Below, piece by piece: positions 7,470 through 16,057 of a DNA stretch of 37,198 bases. Source of the stretch: Lentisphaeria bacterium (lineage in GTDB: Bacteria > Verrucomicrobiota > Lentisphaeria > Victivallales > Victivallaceae); assembly GCA_017502435.1 (NCBI GenBank), contig JAFVUZ010000093.1, positions 1 through 37,198 of the forward strand, given 5' to 3'. The notes under the pieces are model-generated. The model saw nothing but the letters and a program-made list of their open reading frames with translations. It was not told the DNA's origin and made no database searches. Within the stretch, counting starts at the first letter, position 1, and each line of letters starts with the position of its first letter. A program made the position numbers and the translations under genes.

Positions 7470-8321
7470 TCACTTCTTCAAAAAAGTCGTGGAAATACCG
7501 CAGGGCAAAAGTCTGCCGCTCAAAGTCGGAACTGTCATTTCAATAGAATTGAATGAACCTTTACCGAATGCTTCAGAAAGCAGATTCTCAAGAACGATGG
7601 ATGAAAAACCGGGAGAATGACAGCTCAAAACCACTGAAAACGGTTTATCATGGTCAATCAATTCATTGCAAACAGCAAGGAGTTTCGGCAAATCGTCTTC
7701 GATTTTCCATACCTGACCGCTTGAACCGCGGCCGAAAGACGGCGGATCAAGGGCGATAAGATTATATTTTGAGTTGCGGCGTACTTCGCGGTTGGTGAAT
7801 TTGATAACGTCATCCACGATCCAGCGGATGGTATCCGGAACAGTTTTTTCGTTGAGTTTACGGATTTCACGTCCCCAATCGACCATTCCTTTGGCGGCGT
7901 CAAGATGACAGGCGGCACATCCCCCCTGCACCATAGCCATAGTGCCAAGACCGGAATAACCGAAAAGGTTGAGCCCGCTGACCTCCCGCAAACCGAGAAC
8001 ATTTTTGATATTGCGGAAATAATCCCAGTTGTGATACTGCTCCGCAAAAAAGCCGAGATGTCCGAAACCGGTCGGTTTCAGCAGAAGTTTAAACCCTGCA
8101 TAATCAACCGTCCACTCTTCCGGCAGACGGTTGCGGTAAAACCATTTGCCGGAACCTGAACTGTCACGGATATAAGTTGCATCAGCTTTATCCCATTCCT
8201 TCTGCGGGAGGTCCGGTTTCCAGAATGCATTCAAAGCGGGACGGATTATACGATAAGGGCCGACCTGCTCAAGTTTCTGTTTATTGCCGCAGTCAAGCAC
8301 CCGATATTCATTCAAATTCAT
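7470..8321 (-). CDS. Class I SAM-dependent methyltransferase (RlmI/RlmK-like)
   Basis: 283 aa. The SAM-binding motif I is LNLFGYSGLGTMAMVQGG (about 117-134), followed by the acidic HLDAAKGMVDW. The catalytic-loop motif ALDPPSFGRG (about 194-203) is of the DPP-F type found in the RlmI/YccW group of rRNA cytosine-C5 methyltransferases. SCHSPGF near 235 corresponds to the SCS-type cysteine region. The N-terminal PUA domain of RlmI is missing or strongly reduced, so the target base should not be assumed. The start overlaps the nagA stop as ATGA (8318-8321), indicating coupled translation, though no functional relation is obvious. Confidence 0.85.
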   Translation of the reverse strand: MNLNEYRVLDCGNKQKLEQVGPYRIIRPALNAFWKPDLPQKEWDKADATYIRDSSGSGKWFYRNRLPEEWTVDYAGFKLLLKPTGFGHLGFFAEQYHNWDYFRNIKNVLGLREVSGLNLFGYSGLGTMAMVQGGCAACHLDAAKGMVDWGREIRKLNEKTVPDTIRWIVDDVIKFTNREVRRNSKYNLIALDPPSFGRGSSGQVWKIEDDLPKLLAVCNELIDHDKPFSVVLSCHSPGFSSIVLENLLSEAFGKGSFNSIEMTVPTLSGRLLPCGISTTFLKK

Positions 8322-9535
8322 ACACTTCCTTCTTCCACAACATAATTATCGCCGGAGTTGAAAACGATTTGTCCTTTGCGTATCGTCATCAACGGGCGGT
8401 TGGTTCCGCGTTCAAAAACTGCTATATCTGCACGCAGACGGGGCAAAAGACGGCCGCGGTCATACATCCCCACACTCAAGGCGGCATTAAATGAAACCGC
8501 CTGTGCCGCCTGTGTCTCAAGCAGATGTCCGTAACTCATAAGCGAATGCCAGCCGGCATCCAGCAAAGTTGTTGTGCCGGCAATTTTGCCGTATGCACTG
8601 GAATAACCGTCTGCCACAGTGATCGGAGTCGGCCCGATACGGTATTCACCGTTCGGCATACCTGCCGCCATAGTGCAGTCACTGATGCCGACAATGCGGT
8701 TTTTGGGTTTGCAGCGGCAGGCGAGATCGACCATACGGGGGTCAATATGCAGTCCGTCAATGATAAGTTCAACCGTCACACGGTTGTCTGTCAATGCAAT
8801 ATTGGTCAGCGACATATCACGCTGATGCAAAGGAGGCATCCCGTTGAAAAGATGGGTACAATGTCTGGCTCCGGCGTCAATGGCACGCAAGGTATCTTCT
8901 CCATTTGCCATGCTGTGCCCCATTGAAGGCATAACTCCATGCTCACAAAGCATTTCAATCAGAGCGGTGGAGTTTTTAAGTTCGGGAGCGAATGTCATAA
9001 GTTTGACCAGTTTACCGCCGCATTCAAGCAGTTCGCGGGCGAAACCGAGGTCAATATCTCTTACGGCACTCAAATTCTGGGCACCGGATTTATTACGGTT
9101 GATAAAAGGTCCCTCAATATTGATTCCGACACATTCCGCACCCGGCATGGGCTTCCACATCACATCGGCGAGGGTCTGCAGATTTGCCAGCATTCTTTCG
9201 GGAGCATCAGAAACGATGGTCGGGACAAAAGATGTTACACCCTTGCTGGCAAGCAGCAAACTCATATCCTCAATAGTTTTCGGTGATTGAGCAACACACG
9301 AAGAGTCAAAGCCGCCCGCACCGTGGATATGAGTATCTACAAAACCGGGGGTGGCATAAGCATTTTCAAATGCATAAACCGTCATAACGCTGTCTTTGTT
9401 AAAGGCAGACAATCCGCCGATGGCAAGGATTTGTCCGCCTTCACAAAGTATCGCACTGTTTTCCAAACGGTCGGGCGTAAGCATATAATCAAAGATATAC
9501 AGCTTACGCTCCTTGCGATGTTTATTTTCTATCAT
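8318..9535 (-). CDS. nagA: N-acetylglucosamine-6-phosphate deacetylase
   Basis: 405-aa amidohydrolase-fold enzyme converting GlcNAc-6-P to glucosamine-6-P plus acetate in amino-sugar catabolism and cell-wall recycling. Visible motifs: DTHIHGAGGFD (67-77, metal-binding histidines), EGPFINRNKSGAQ (141-153, metal Glu), MGHSMA (205-210), HLFNGMPPLHQRD (228-240), LIIDGLHIDP (258-267) and ISDCTMAAG (284-292) with the catalytic Asp. Length is normal. The first residues (MIENKHRKER) are a short charged extension before the usual KLYIFDYMLTPDRLE, so the true start could be slightly later. It lies 12 bp after the pilin gene and overlaps the methyltransferase gene. A nearby GH20 gene (30431) could supply GlcNAc. 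Confidence 0.92.
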   Translation of the reverse strand: MIENKHRKERKLYIFDYMLTPDRLENSAILCEGGQILAIGGLSAFNKDSVMTVYAFENAYATPGFVDTHIHGAGGFDSSCVAQSPKTIEDMSLLLASKGVTSFVPTIVSDAPERMLANLQTLADVMWKPMPGAECVGINIEGPFINRNKSGAQNLSAVRDIDLGFARELLECGGKLVKLMTFAPELKNSTALIEMLCEHGVMPSMGHSMANGEDTLRAIDAGARHCTHLFNGMPPLHQRDMSLTNIALTDNRVTVELIIDGLHIDPRMVDLACRCKPKNRIVGISDCTMAAGMPNGEYRIGPTPITVADGYSSAYGKIAGTTTLLDAGWHSLMSYGHLLETQAAQAVSFNAALSVGMYDRGRLLPRLRADIAVFERGTNRPLMTIRKGQIVFNSGDNYVVEEGSV

Positions 9536-9547
9536 AAACGTATGAAA

Positions 9548-9799
9548 TCATTTCATTTCAATACCGTCAGACTTGAGTTCCTTGAGGATTTCCTGGCTGT
9601 CGCCGTCATTTGCCTCTGCCTCACCGCCGAGAGTATTGGTAACACCGGCGATCATACCGCGGAGACGATCACTGAAAGCAGTCAGAACGAGCAATGCCGC
9701 CAATGCAACAACGACAATGATAATGACATATTCGACAACAGCCTGTCCTTTTTGATTTCTGAAACGGATAACTGATTTTTTTTGATCTTTCAACTTCAT
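9548..9799 (-). CDS. Flp-type (class IVb) pilin-like small protein
   Basis: 83 aa. A positively charged leader ends in glycine (MKLKDQKKSVIRFRNQKG) before QAVVEYVIIIVVVALAALLV. Glu and Tyr fall at +5 and +6 after the presumed cleavage site, the hallmark of Flp/TadA-system pilins processed by a prepilin peptidase. The hydrophobic helix is followed by a short acidic tail. Such pilins assemble into thin adhesive fibres. No tad secretion genes are in the window, and pilT lies about 7 kb away. The ribosome site GGGAGG is strong and a good promoter lies upstream (9837-9865). TadE-like minor pilin is an alternative. Confidence 0.8.
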   Translation of the reverse strand: MKLKDQKKSVIRFRNQKGQAVVEYVIIIVVVALAALLVLTAFSDRLRGMIAGVTNTLGGEAEANDGDSQEILKELKSDGIEMK

Positions 9800-9836
9800 A
9801 AAACACCTCCCTTTCTGTATGGGTTAATGATAAATT

Positions 9837-9865
9837 AGCATATTTTTTTTATTTCGCAAATACAA
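9837..9865 (-). promoter_or_regulatory. Predicted sigma-70 promoter of the pilin gene
   Basis: On the minus strand TTGTAT (9865-9860), a 17-bp spacer and TATGCT (9842-9837), followed 37 bp later by the pilin ATG with GGGAGG in between. The surrounding 100 bp are extremely AT-rich. Confidence 0.45.
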
Positions 9866-9907
9866 GAAAATATTTTTTTGAAATTTTTTGCAAAAAAACG
9901 CTTTATT

Positions 9908-10492
9908 TTAATTTTTTTCAAACTCAAAAAGTATTTCAAGCACCTTTTTACGGATTATCTGCAGTATATCAAGTTTTGCTTCAGCATCAGAAGTTTCAAC
10001 AGCAATAATCATTCCTGCAAGGTCGCTGACATCACGCAAAGAACGTTTTGCCAATGCAATTTTCAAACTCACATCTTCATCCGGAGACAACAGCATATCA
10101 GAGACGCGGGCAATGGTTTTGCCGCACTGACAAATAATGCCGAGATATTTGCAGTTCAGTTCAAATTCATCGCACAAAGCAAATTTTTCCGCTCCCCATA
10201 CTGCGATTCTGTCAAGCAGTTCCGGCAGTTCATAATCTGCAGATATTTCCGTATGATCGCCGTCATCTTCCGGCTCATCAGCTTCATCAAAATTCCACAT
10301 CTGCGACAGATTACGCAGCTGTTCGATAGAACTGCATTTCTGAAATTTTTCATTACCGACTTTGCCGATACGCTCCAGAATTGCTTCATTTTCACCCGGC
10401 AAATCAATAAACAAAGGGATATTGTCGAAGTAACGGGCGATCCGCTCTTCATCAAGTCTTATCTCTTTTTCATATTGAAACTCGCCGTTCAA
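9908..10492 (-). CDS. Hypothetical acidic, helical protein
   Basis: 194 aa with no family I recognise. It has no signal peptide or membrane segment and is rich in Glu, Asp and Leu, with an acidic stretch FDEADEPEDDGDHTE near residue 70. The C-terminal half is strongly helical and ends in a charged coil (IIRKKVLEILFEFEKN). Two cysteines lie close together (IICQCGKT). It is 5 bp downstream of rsfS and clearly part of the nadD-rsfS unit. No function is proposed. Confidence 0.75.
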   Translation of the reverse strand: MNGEFQYEKEIRLDEERIARYFDNIPLFIDLPGENEAILERIGKVGNEKFQKCSSIEQLRNLSQMWNFDEADEPEDDGDHTEISADYELPELLDRIAVWGAEKFALCDEFELNCKYLGIICQCGKTIARVSDMLLSPDEDVSLKIALAKRSLRDVSDLAGMIIAVETSDAEAKLDILQIIRKKVLEILFEFEKN

Positions 10493-10497
10493 AATAC

Positions 10498-10899
10498 TTA
10501 TCCTTTCAGATTTGCTTTGAGTGCGGCATCCTCCAGATCATCCAGACGCGGCATATTGCTCCAGAGATTTTCCAGATTGTAATGGGCACGGCACTCTTCG
10601 CTCATAACGTGAATGATAACTGTACCGAAATCAATCAGAATCCAGCTGCTCCATGCATCGCCGTTGGTACGCAGCGGACGGATGCCGAAAACTTCACGGA
10701 CGCGGCGTTCAATATTATTGACGATGGCACTGATATGCGGCATGGAGTTGGCGGTGCAGAGAATAAAATAATCCGCAGTTGTGGTACGGTCGGAAACATC
10801 CAGCATGATGATATTTTCAGCCAGTTTTTCATCGGCCTCGTTGCGGCAGAATTCAGCCAGTTCAGCGGGCGTTACGATTTTTTTATTTTCTTCAGTCAT
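10498..10899 (-). CDS. rsfS: Ribosomal silencing factor RsfS
   Basis: 133 aa of the RsfS/Iojap/DUF143 family. Typical blocks: ENIIMLDVSDRTTTADYFILCTANS (residues 29-53), VREVFGIRPLRTNGDAWSSWILIDFGTVIIHVM and YNLENLW. In well-studied bacteria RsfS binds ribosomal protein uL14 and blocks joining of the ribosomal subunits when nutrients are scarce. It lies 7 bp after nadD, an association found in many bacteria that supports both calls. Confidence 0.93.
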   Translation of the reverse strand: MTEENKKIVTPAELAEFCRNEADEKLAENIIMLDVSDRTTTADYFILCTANSMPHISAIVNNIERRVREVFGIRPLRTNGDAWSSWILIDFGTVIIHVMSEECRAHYNLENLWSNMPRLDDLEDAALKANLKG

Positions 10900-10906
10900 A
10901 TTTTCC

Positions 10907-11506
10907 TCAATATAAATTTTGTTCTTTTATGTAATTCAAAACTGTTTCTGATATAAAATTAGCGGTATTTTCAGAATTTGCCAGTTTTTTTCTTAAAATT
11001 GTTGAAGATATTTCAAAAAAAGGTGCTTTTATGACATTTTTCCGCATTTTTTCCGCCGCATTTCCCCCGATAACAGACGCAAGACTGTCGAAATCGCAAT
11101 CTTCTCCGTTTCTTGGATAAATCAGAAATTCAAACTTTTCCGCCAGTTCCTGCGGTTTGTACCATGAAGCAAAATTTTTCAAACTGTCTCCGCCGATTAC
11201 CATCTGTATCGTATCCGACGGATAAAGTTCCTGAAAAGCACTCAAAACACGAATACTGTATGACGGAACGAACTGCCACTTTGATTCCATATCCGAAACT
11301 TCTGCACCTGCGACATCTCTGAATGCAAGCTGTGCCATTTTCAAACGGTGGCAATATGCTGTCCGTACACTGTTTTTGTGCGGCGGCTCCCATGCCGGAA
11401 GCACCAGCACACGGTCCGAATATCCGCCATCCAGAATGGCACGGACTATTCTGACGTGTCCTTCATGCACCGGATCAAATGTACCGCCGAAAACCGCAAT
11501 TTTCAT
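10907..11506 (-). CDS. nadD: Nicotinate-nucleotide adenylyltransferase
   Basis: 199 aa. The nucleotidyltransferase signature GGTFDPVHEGHV (8-19) holds the HxGH-type motif that binds the ATP phosphates. VIGGDSLKNFASWYKPQEL is the conserved mid-segment, and ISSTILRKKLAN near the end is the ISST-x-R motif. The enzyme adenylylates nicotinate mononucleotide to deamido-NAD in NAD biosynthesis. It is probably the first gene of nadD, rsfS and the unknown gene, reading divergently from the lipoprotein gene at 11640 across a 133-bp AT-rich intergenic region that must carry both promoters. Confidence 0.93.
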   Translation of the reverse strand: MKIAVFGGTFDPVHEGHVRIVRAILDGGYSDRVLVLPAWEPPHKNSVRTAYCHRLKMAQLAFRDVAGAEVSDMESKWQFVPSYSIRVLSAFQELYPSDTIQMVIGGDSLKNFASWYKPQELAEKFEFLIYPRNGEDCDFDSLASVIGGNAAEKMRKNVIKAPFFEISSTILRKKLANSENTANFISETVLNYIKEQNLY

Positions 11507-11639
11507 ATTTTTTTCCTTTCATACAAAAATATAACTCTATTTGCAGGAAAAATCAAATTATCAACTTGAATAAATCACAAAAAGCATTATCGTATATGAA
11601 AACACATTTTTATATATAATTAACTTTAAGGATACAACA

Positions 11640-12596
11640 ATGAAAAAACATTTTCTTTCCGTTTTAGCTCTGACTGCCATTCTCTGCGGATGCCGTACTC
11701 CGGAATATTATCAGGATCAGGCAGTGCAGGCAGCAAGAAATTTCCTGCTCAAAAAATCTCCGCAGCTCTCTTATGAAGAAAGTTCATACATCCGTTACAA
11801 CAAGCCCGTGATTCTCCACAACAATATCATCGGCGGCACAGACTCGCTTGCAAACTCACGCATTACAAGCGATATGAATCAGATTCAGATCGTCTGGCAC
11901 ATACCGGGGCAGGACGTATTCTATTCAGTCTGGGGAGCATCTTCATCCACCATGCGTGATTTTACTCCTGAAAGAATTTTCATCCGCAAATTCCACCCCG
12001 AAGACACAAAATACAAAGAGGCCCTCAAACACGCACGTGCATACATCATAGGAAATCTTTTCAGCACATTGAGTGTTGAAGATTACAATGATTTGCGTTT
12101 CCGTGAACCTGAAGTGAATTTCAGCAAATTTGAAGTTGAAAAAGAACTTATGCCCGCAAAAAATCAACTGCAGGTCACTTTTGTATGGAATCTCAAATCC
12201 AATCCCGCAAACAAAGTCGCCGTCATCGGCAACGCCGCAAAAAATCTGGCAGACTTCAAAGCCGTCTCAGGGGCAATCCTCCCCGCTGAAGATGTGAAAA
12301 AATCACTCCTTGAACCATACAAATTCATCACTTCTCCCGAAAAAGAAAAAACTGAACCCGCGACTAAAAAAACTGAAGTGAAGAAAGTTGAAAAAGCTCC
12401 GGCTGAAAAAATTCCTGTTCCTGTCCCGGAAAAAACTGAAGTCAAAGATAAAAAACTTTCAAATAAAAATGCCGCAGACTCCGATTTCGACAGCGAACTT
12501 GACAAAAATATCGCCAAAGAAGAAAAAATCGTTGACGAACTTCCCGCTCCCCCCGAACTCGAACCTGCAGAAAATATCAAGGAACGTGACAAATGA
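11640..12596 (+). CDS. Predicted lipoprotein with charged repeat-rich C-terminus
   Basis: 318 aa. The N-terminus is a lipoprotein signal: KKHFLSVLALTAILCGC with the acylated Cys at 18 (LCG-C lipobox). Residues about 20-215 form a folded domain I do not recognise. From about 220 onward the chain is low-complexity, rich in Lys, Glu, Pro and Ala with KTEVKK/EKTEVKD-type near-repeats, likely an extended periplasmic linker. It ends in a Glu-rich tail. The stop overlaps the yicC start as ATGA, so the two are translationally coupled. Possible envelope anchor; function unknown. Confidence 0.8.
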   Translation: MKKHFLSVLALTAILCGCRTPEYYQDQAVQAARNFLLKKSPQLSYEESSYIRYNKPVILHNNIIGGTDSLANSRITSDMNQIQIVWHIPGQDVFYSVWGASSSTMRDFTPERIFIRKFHPEDTKYKEALKHARAYIIGNLFSTLSVEDYNDLRFREPEVNFSKFEVEKELMPAKNQLQVTFVWNLKSNPANKVAVIGNAAKNLADFKAVSGAILPAEDVKKSLLEPYKFITSPEKEKTEPATKKTEVKKVEKAPAEKIPVPVPEKTEVKDKKLSNKNAADSDFDSELDKNIAKEEKIVDELPAPPELEPAENIKERDK

Positions 12597-13486
12597 TTTA
12601 CAGCATGACCGGATTCGGCAAAACTTCACCGGAAGTTTTCGCCGCAACAAAATGGAACTTTGAAATCTCTTCCGTCAACCGCAAACAACTCGAAGTGCGT
12701 ATAAATCTCCCCCGCGAATTTACCGCTCTTGAAACAGAAATACGCACTTTCCTCAAAGGCCGCATCAGCCGCGGCATGGTCAATATCAAAGGGACTTTCA
12801 CCCCCGATCCCGCTGAAAAAACAAACTCCGTAACTGTCAATCATGAATTGCTGGATGAACTTGTAACTGCAGCTCTTACTCTCAAAAAAAGACATCCCGA
12901 ACTTGCAGACAGTGTTTGCAGTATAAACTCTTTTTTCAACATCCCGGGCGTTATAAATGCTCCCGAAATCGATACCGAAAATCCCGAACTCGTCAGCAGA
13001 ATACTTCAATCTCTTGACAGTGCTCTCCAACAGTTCAATACCATGAGAAAAACCGAAGGCAGTGCACTCGAAAAAGATTTGCGTTCAAGACTTGATTATC
13101 TGAAATCTCTGCTGGACAAAATCATTCCGTTTACTGCTGAAATAAACCGGAACATCAAACAGAAACTTCTCGACCGCTGTCAGGAATCCGGTCTCAATAT
13201 CGACCTCAATGACGAAAGACTGCAAAAAGAAATAATCTTTTATGCCGACAAAGGCGACGTTTCCGAAGAAATAACCCGTCTCAAAAGCCACTTTGTCCAG
13301 TTTGACAAATTCCTCTCCAATGATGCTTCCGATGCGGGCCGCAGTCTGGATTTTCTGATTCAGGAGATGTTCCGCGAGATAAATACTCTCGGCAACAAAT
13401 CAGGCAGCTGCGACATCTCTCCGCTCGTTGTCGCCTTCAAAACTGAACTTGAAAAAATGCGTGAACAAATACAAAATGCTGAATAA
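12593..13486 (+). CDS. yicC: YicC/YloC family endoribonuclease
   Basis: 297 aa. It opens with the family signature IYSMTGFGK and contains EISSVNRKQLEVRINLPRE (about 23-41). The C-terminal DUF1732 domain includes DVSEEITRLKSHFVQFDKFL and GRSLDFLIQEMFREINTLGNK. Members are cytoplasmic RNases implicated in RNA turnover; the C-terminal domain is the most conserved part. Length is typical. Starts inside the lipoprotein gene stop (4-bp overlap) and is followed after 9 bp by the serine acetyltransferase gene. Confidence 0.93.
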   Translation: MIYSMTGFGKTSPEVFAATKWNFEISSVNRKQLEVRINLPREFTALETEIRTFLKGRISRGMVNIKGTFTPDPAEKTNSVTVNHELLDELVTAALTLKKRHPELADSVCSINSFFNIPGVINAPEIDTENPELVSRILQSLDSALQQFNTMRKTEGSALEKDLRSRLDYLKSLLDKIIPFTAEINRNIKQKLLDRCQESGLNIDLNDERLQKEIIFYADKGDVSEEITRLKSHFVQFDKFLSNDASDAGRSLDFLIQEMFREINTLGNKSGSCDISPLVVAFKTELEKMREQIQNAE

Positions 13487-13495
13487 GGATTTTTT

Positions 13496-14434
13496 ATGAA
13501 TAATACTCTCTGCCGCAAAAACCGTGCCGTTTTAAATGACGACGAACAGAATAAACTCCTCGATACTCTGGAAACAACTTTCGAAGACAATATCGGTGTC
13601 AATTATCTCGAAGGAGGCAACCTGCCCCGCCGTTCGGAAATATTCGATATGATAAATCTGATGCTCGAACTGGTGTTCCCCGGTTACGACGACGAACTTT
13701 TTCATATCAGCGAACTCCGCCGCAACCTCCGACACAATCTCGAAAAACTTGAATCAGCTCTCTTTGACCAGATTTGCCGCGTTCTCAAACACCGCTGCGG
13801 CAACAACTGCAGCTCCTGCAATATCGCCGAACAGTCAGGTGAAGCCGTCAAAGATGTACTAAACAGCATTCCATCCATCCGTGAAATTTTAAAGGACGAC
13901 ATCAAAGCCGCTTTTGCCGGTGATCCCGCTGCCATGAGTTTTGACGAAATCATTTTGAGTTATCCATGTATCAAAACCATTACCATCCAGCGTTTTGCAC
14001 ATCTGCTTTATCTCAAAAAAATTCCGCTTCTCCCCCGCATGATGACTGAATATGCCCACAGCATGACCGGAATTGACATCCATCCGGGAGCGACTCTCGG
14101 CAAAGGTGTTTTCATCGACCACGGAACCGGTGTTGTTGTCGGAGAAACCGCCATTATCGGCGACAATGTAAGAATTTATCAGGGGGTTACGCTCGGAGCT
14201 TTGAGTTTCCCCAAAGATGCCTGCGGTATGCTTATCAAAGGCCAAAAACGCCATCCGACTATTGAAAATGATGTCATTATTTATGCCGGAGCAACCGTTC
14301 TCGGAGATATAACCATTGGTTCACACTCCATCATCGGCGGCAACGTCTGGGTCACAGAAACACTTGCCCCCAACACCAAAATAACTGCCAAACTGCCCGA
14401 ACATTTTGTCAAAGTCGCCAAAAAAGAGAATTGA
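13496..14434 (+). CDS. cysE: Serine O-acetyltransferase (long form)
   Basis: 312 aa. The C-terminal left-handed beta-helix has hexapeptide repeats and the SAT signature: GIDIHPGATLGKGVFIDHGTG, VVGETAIIGDNVRIYQGVTLG and GQKRHPTIENDVIIYAGATVLG. It transfers acetyl from acetyl-CoA to L-serine, the first step of cysteine synthesis. The helical N-terminal domain (about 1-180) is longer than in E. coli CysE and contains a cysteine cluster (C94, C101, C105, C108) that is not part of the known active site. Start chosen with AAGGA 5-10 bp upstream. No O-acetylserine lyase gene is adjacent. Confidence 0.9.
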   Translation: MNNTLCRKNRAVLNDDEQNKLLDTLETTFEDNIGVNYLEGGNLPRRSEIFDMINLMLELVFPGYDDELFHISELRRNLRHNLEKLESALFDQICRVLKHRCGNNCSSCNIAEQSGEAVKDVLNSIPSIREILKDDIKAAFAGDPAAMSFDEIILSYPCIKTITIQRFAHLLYLKKIPLLPRMMTEYAHSMTGIDIHPGATLGKGVFIDHGTGVVVGETAIIGDNVRIYQGVTLGALSFPKDACGMLIKGQKRHPTIENDVIIYAGATVLGDITIGSHSIIGGNVWVTETLAPNTKITAKLPEHFVKVAKKEN

Positions 14435-14436
14435 AA

Positions 14437-15114
14437 ATGAATGAAATAATCCGGAACTACGAAACTCTCCTCGCCGATATTCAAAAAAAATCAGCAGGCA
14501 GAACTTTTTTGCTGCCGGTCAGCAAAACTTTTCCCGCCTCCGATATAAAAATCCTTTACGACTATGGAGTACGCCATTTTGCAGAAAACCGCCTGCAGGA
14601 ACTCGACCCCAAATCTCACGAACTGCCGTCCGATATCAAATGGCACTTTATCGGTCATCTGCAATCCAATAAAGTACGCAAAGTTGTACCGCTGGCGTAT
14701 GCCATACACTCCGTCGATTCCGTCTCTCTGCTGGATAAAATCGACCGTGCCGCCGCAGAATTTCAACATCATGTAAAATGCTTCATCGAATTCAAACCCG
14801 AAGGAGAAGATTCAAAAACCGGAGCAGGCATCAACCTTGCAGATGAACTTTTTGAACGGGCGGAAAAATGCAGTGAATATTGCACTGTATGCGGCATTAT
14901 GGGCATGGCTCCGCTCGGAGGAACTGCAGAACAAAACAGTGCCGCCTTCAAAAAACTGCACGATTTACTGGATTATGCCAATACAAAATTCAAACTGAAT
15001 ATGACTGAACTTTCTATGGGTATGAGCGGCGATTATACCGAAGCCATTTCTCAGGGCAGTACCATTGTCCGTATCGGCAGTGCCATTTTCGGAAAAAGAG
15101 ATTATCAGATATAA
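14437..15114 (+). CDS. yggS: YggS-family pyridoxal phosphate homeostasis protein
   Basis: 225 aa from the ATG at 14437; a TTG at 14431 in the same frame overlaps the preceding stop and is a weaker choice. Fold type III PLP-binding TIM barrel: LLPVSKTFPA with the PLP lysine at about K30, the block GVRHFAENRLQELDPK, WHFIGHLQSNK, and the phosphate-binding end LSMGMSGDYTEAISQGSTIVRIG-type segment (about 187-214). It has no known catalytic activity and maintains vitamin B6 and amino-acid balance. Directly follows the serine acetyltransferase gene, whose product feeds a PLP-dependent pathway. Confidence 0.93.
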   Translation: MNEIIRNYETLLADIQKKSAGRTFLLPVSKTFPASDIKILYDYGVRHFAENRLQELDPKSHELPSDIKWHFIGHLQSNKVRKVVPLAYAIHSVDSVSLLDKIDRAAAEFQHHVKCFIEFKPEGEDSKTGAGINLADELFERAEKCSEYCTVCGIMGMAPLGGTAEQNSAAFKKLHDLLDYANTKFKLNMTELSMGMSGDYTEAISQGSTIVRIGSAIFGKRDYQI

Positions 15115-15139
15115 AATATTAAACTAAAGGAACTGAATA

Positions 15140-16057
15140 ATGAAATATATTGACATTCATGCTCACGCTTACCGCAAACCAATCCCCTTTGTAACAAAAT
15201 TCTGCTCCGCTGAAGAATTGATTGAACGCTACGACAAATACGGCATCGAAGCAGGTTTCATCCTCCCTGTCGTCAATTCAGAAATCTATCTCCCGCAGGC
15301 AAATGAAGATATTCTGGATATGGCGGAACAATATCCCGGACGCCTTATCCCCTTCTGCAATATCGACCCCCGTGCCTTGATAAACCGTGCCGATGCCCCT
15401 CTTGACACCGTGCTGCAGTATTACAAAGACCGCGGCTGTATCGGTGTCGGTGAAATCATGCCCAATATGCCGATGAATGATGAAAAAGTTCAGAATCTTT
15501 TCCGCTGTGCCGAAAAAGTCGGACTGCCGGTAACTACAGACGGTTCCGACCGTCCGGACGGAGACTTCGGACTTTTTGACCTGCCGGGACTGCCCTATCT
15601 GGAACACACACTGCAGAGATTTCCCGATCTGAAATTCATCGCCCACGGTCCGATGTTCTGGGCTGAATACACCACATACCGCCGTCCTGCAAGAAACAAA
15701 CCTGTATTCCGCAATGACGGCTTCCAATACGGTTCACCGTCAGCAAGCGGCAAAATCACAGAAGAAGGTGCGGCACAGGAACTTTTGCGGGATTTCCAGA
15801 ATCTTTACGGAGAACTTTCAGATGCATATTCAATGTTGAGCCGAGATGAAGATTATGCGGTCGAATTTCTGACTGAATTTCAGGATAAACTCTTTTTCGG
15901 AACAGACTGCTGCAACAGCGAAGTCGAAGCCAATTTCCGGGGCAAACTCTGGTTTGACAAAATGCATGACAGCGGCAAACTTCCCGACAGCGTCTGGAAA
16001 AAAATCTGCCGCAACAACGCAATTGACTTCTTCAACCTCAAACTGGAAAAAGCATAA
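15140..16057 (+). CDS. Amidohydrolase-2-type TIM-barrel metal-dependent hydrolase
   Basis: 305 aa. The N-terminal metal motif is DIHAHAY (residues 5-11). A central HGPMFW supplies a further His ligand and FFGTDCC (about 253-259) the conserved Asp. This layout is the amidohydrolase_2 family, which includes lactonases and decarboxylases. The substrate is not evident; the neighbouring DUF4450-like enzyme, PIG-L deacetylase and TIM isomerase argue for a carbohydrate or derived lactone (inference). It begins 25 bp after yggS with AAAGGAAC as ribosome site and overlaps the next gene by one base (TAATG), so it is coupled to it. Confidence 0.82.
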   Translation: MKYIDIHAHAYRKPIPFVTKFCSAEELIERYDKYGIEAGFILPVVNSEIYLPQANEDILDMAEQYPGRLIPFCNIDPRALINRADAPLDTVLQYYKDRGCIGVGEIMPNMPMNDEKVQNLFRCAEKVGLPVTTDGSDRPDGDFGLFDLPGLPYLEHTLQRFPDLKFIAHGPMFWAEYTTYRRPARNKPVFRNDGFQYGSPSASGKITEEGAAQELLRDFQNLYGELSDAYSMLSRDEDYAVEFLTEFQDKLFFGTDCCNSEVEANFRGKLWFDKMHDSGKLPDSVWKKICRNNAIDFFNLKLEKA

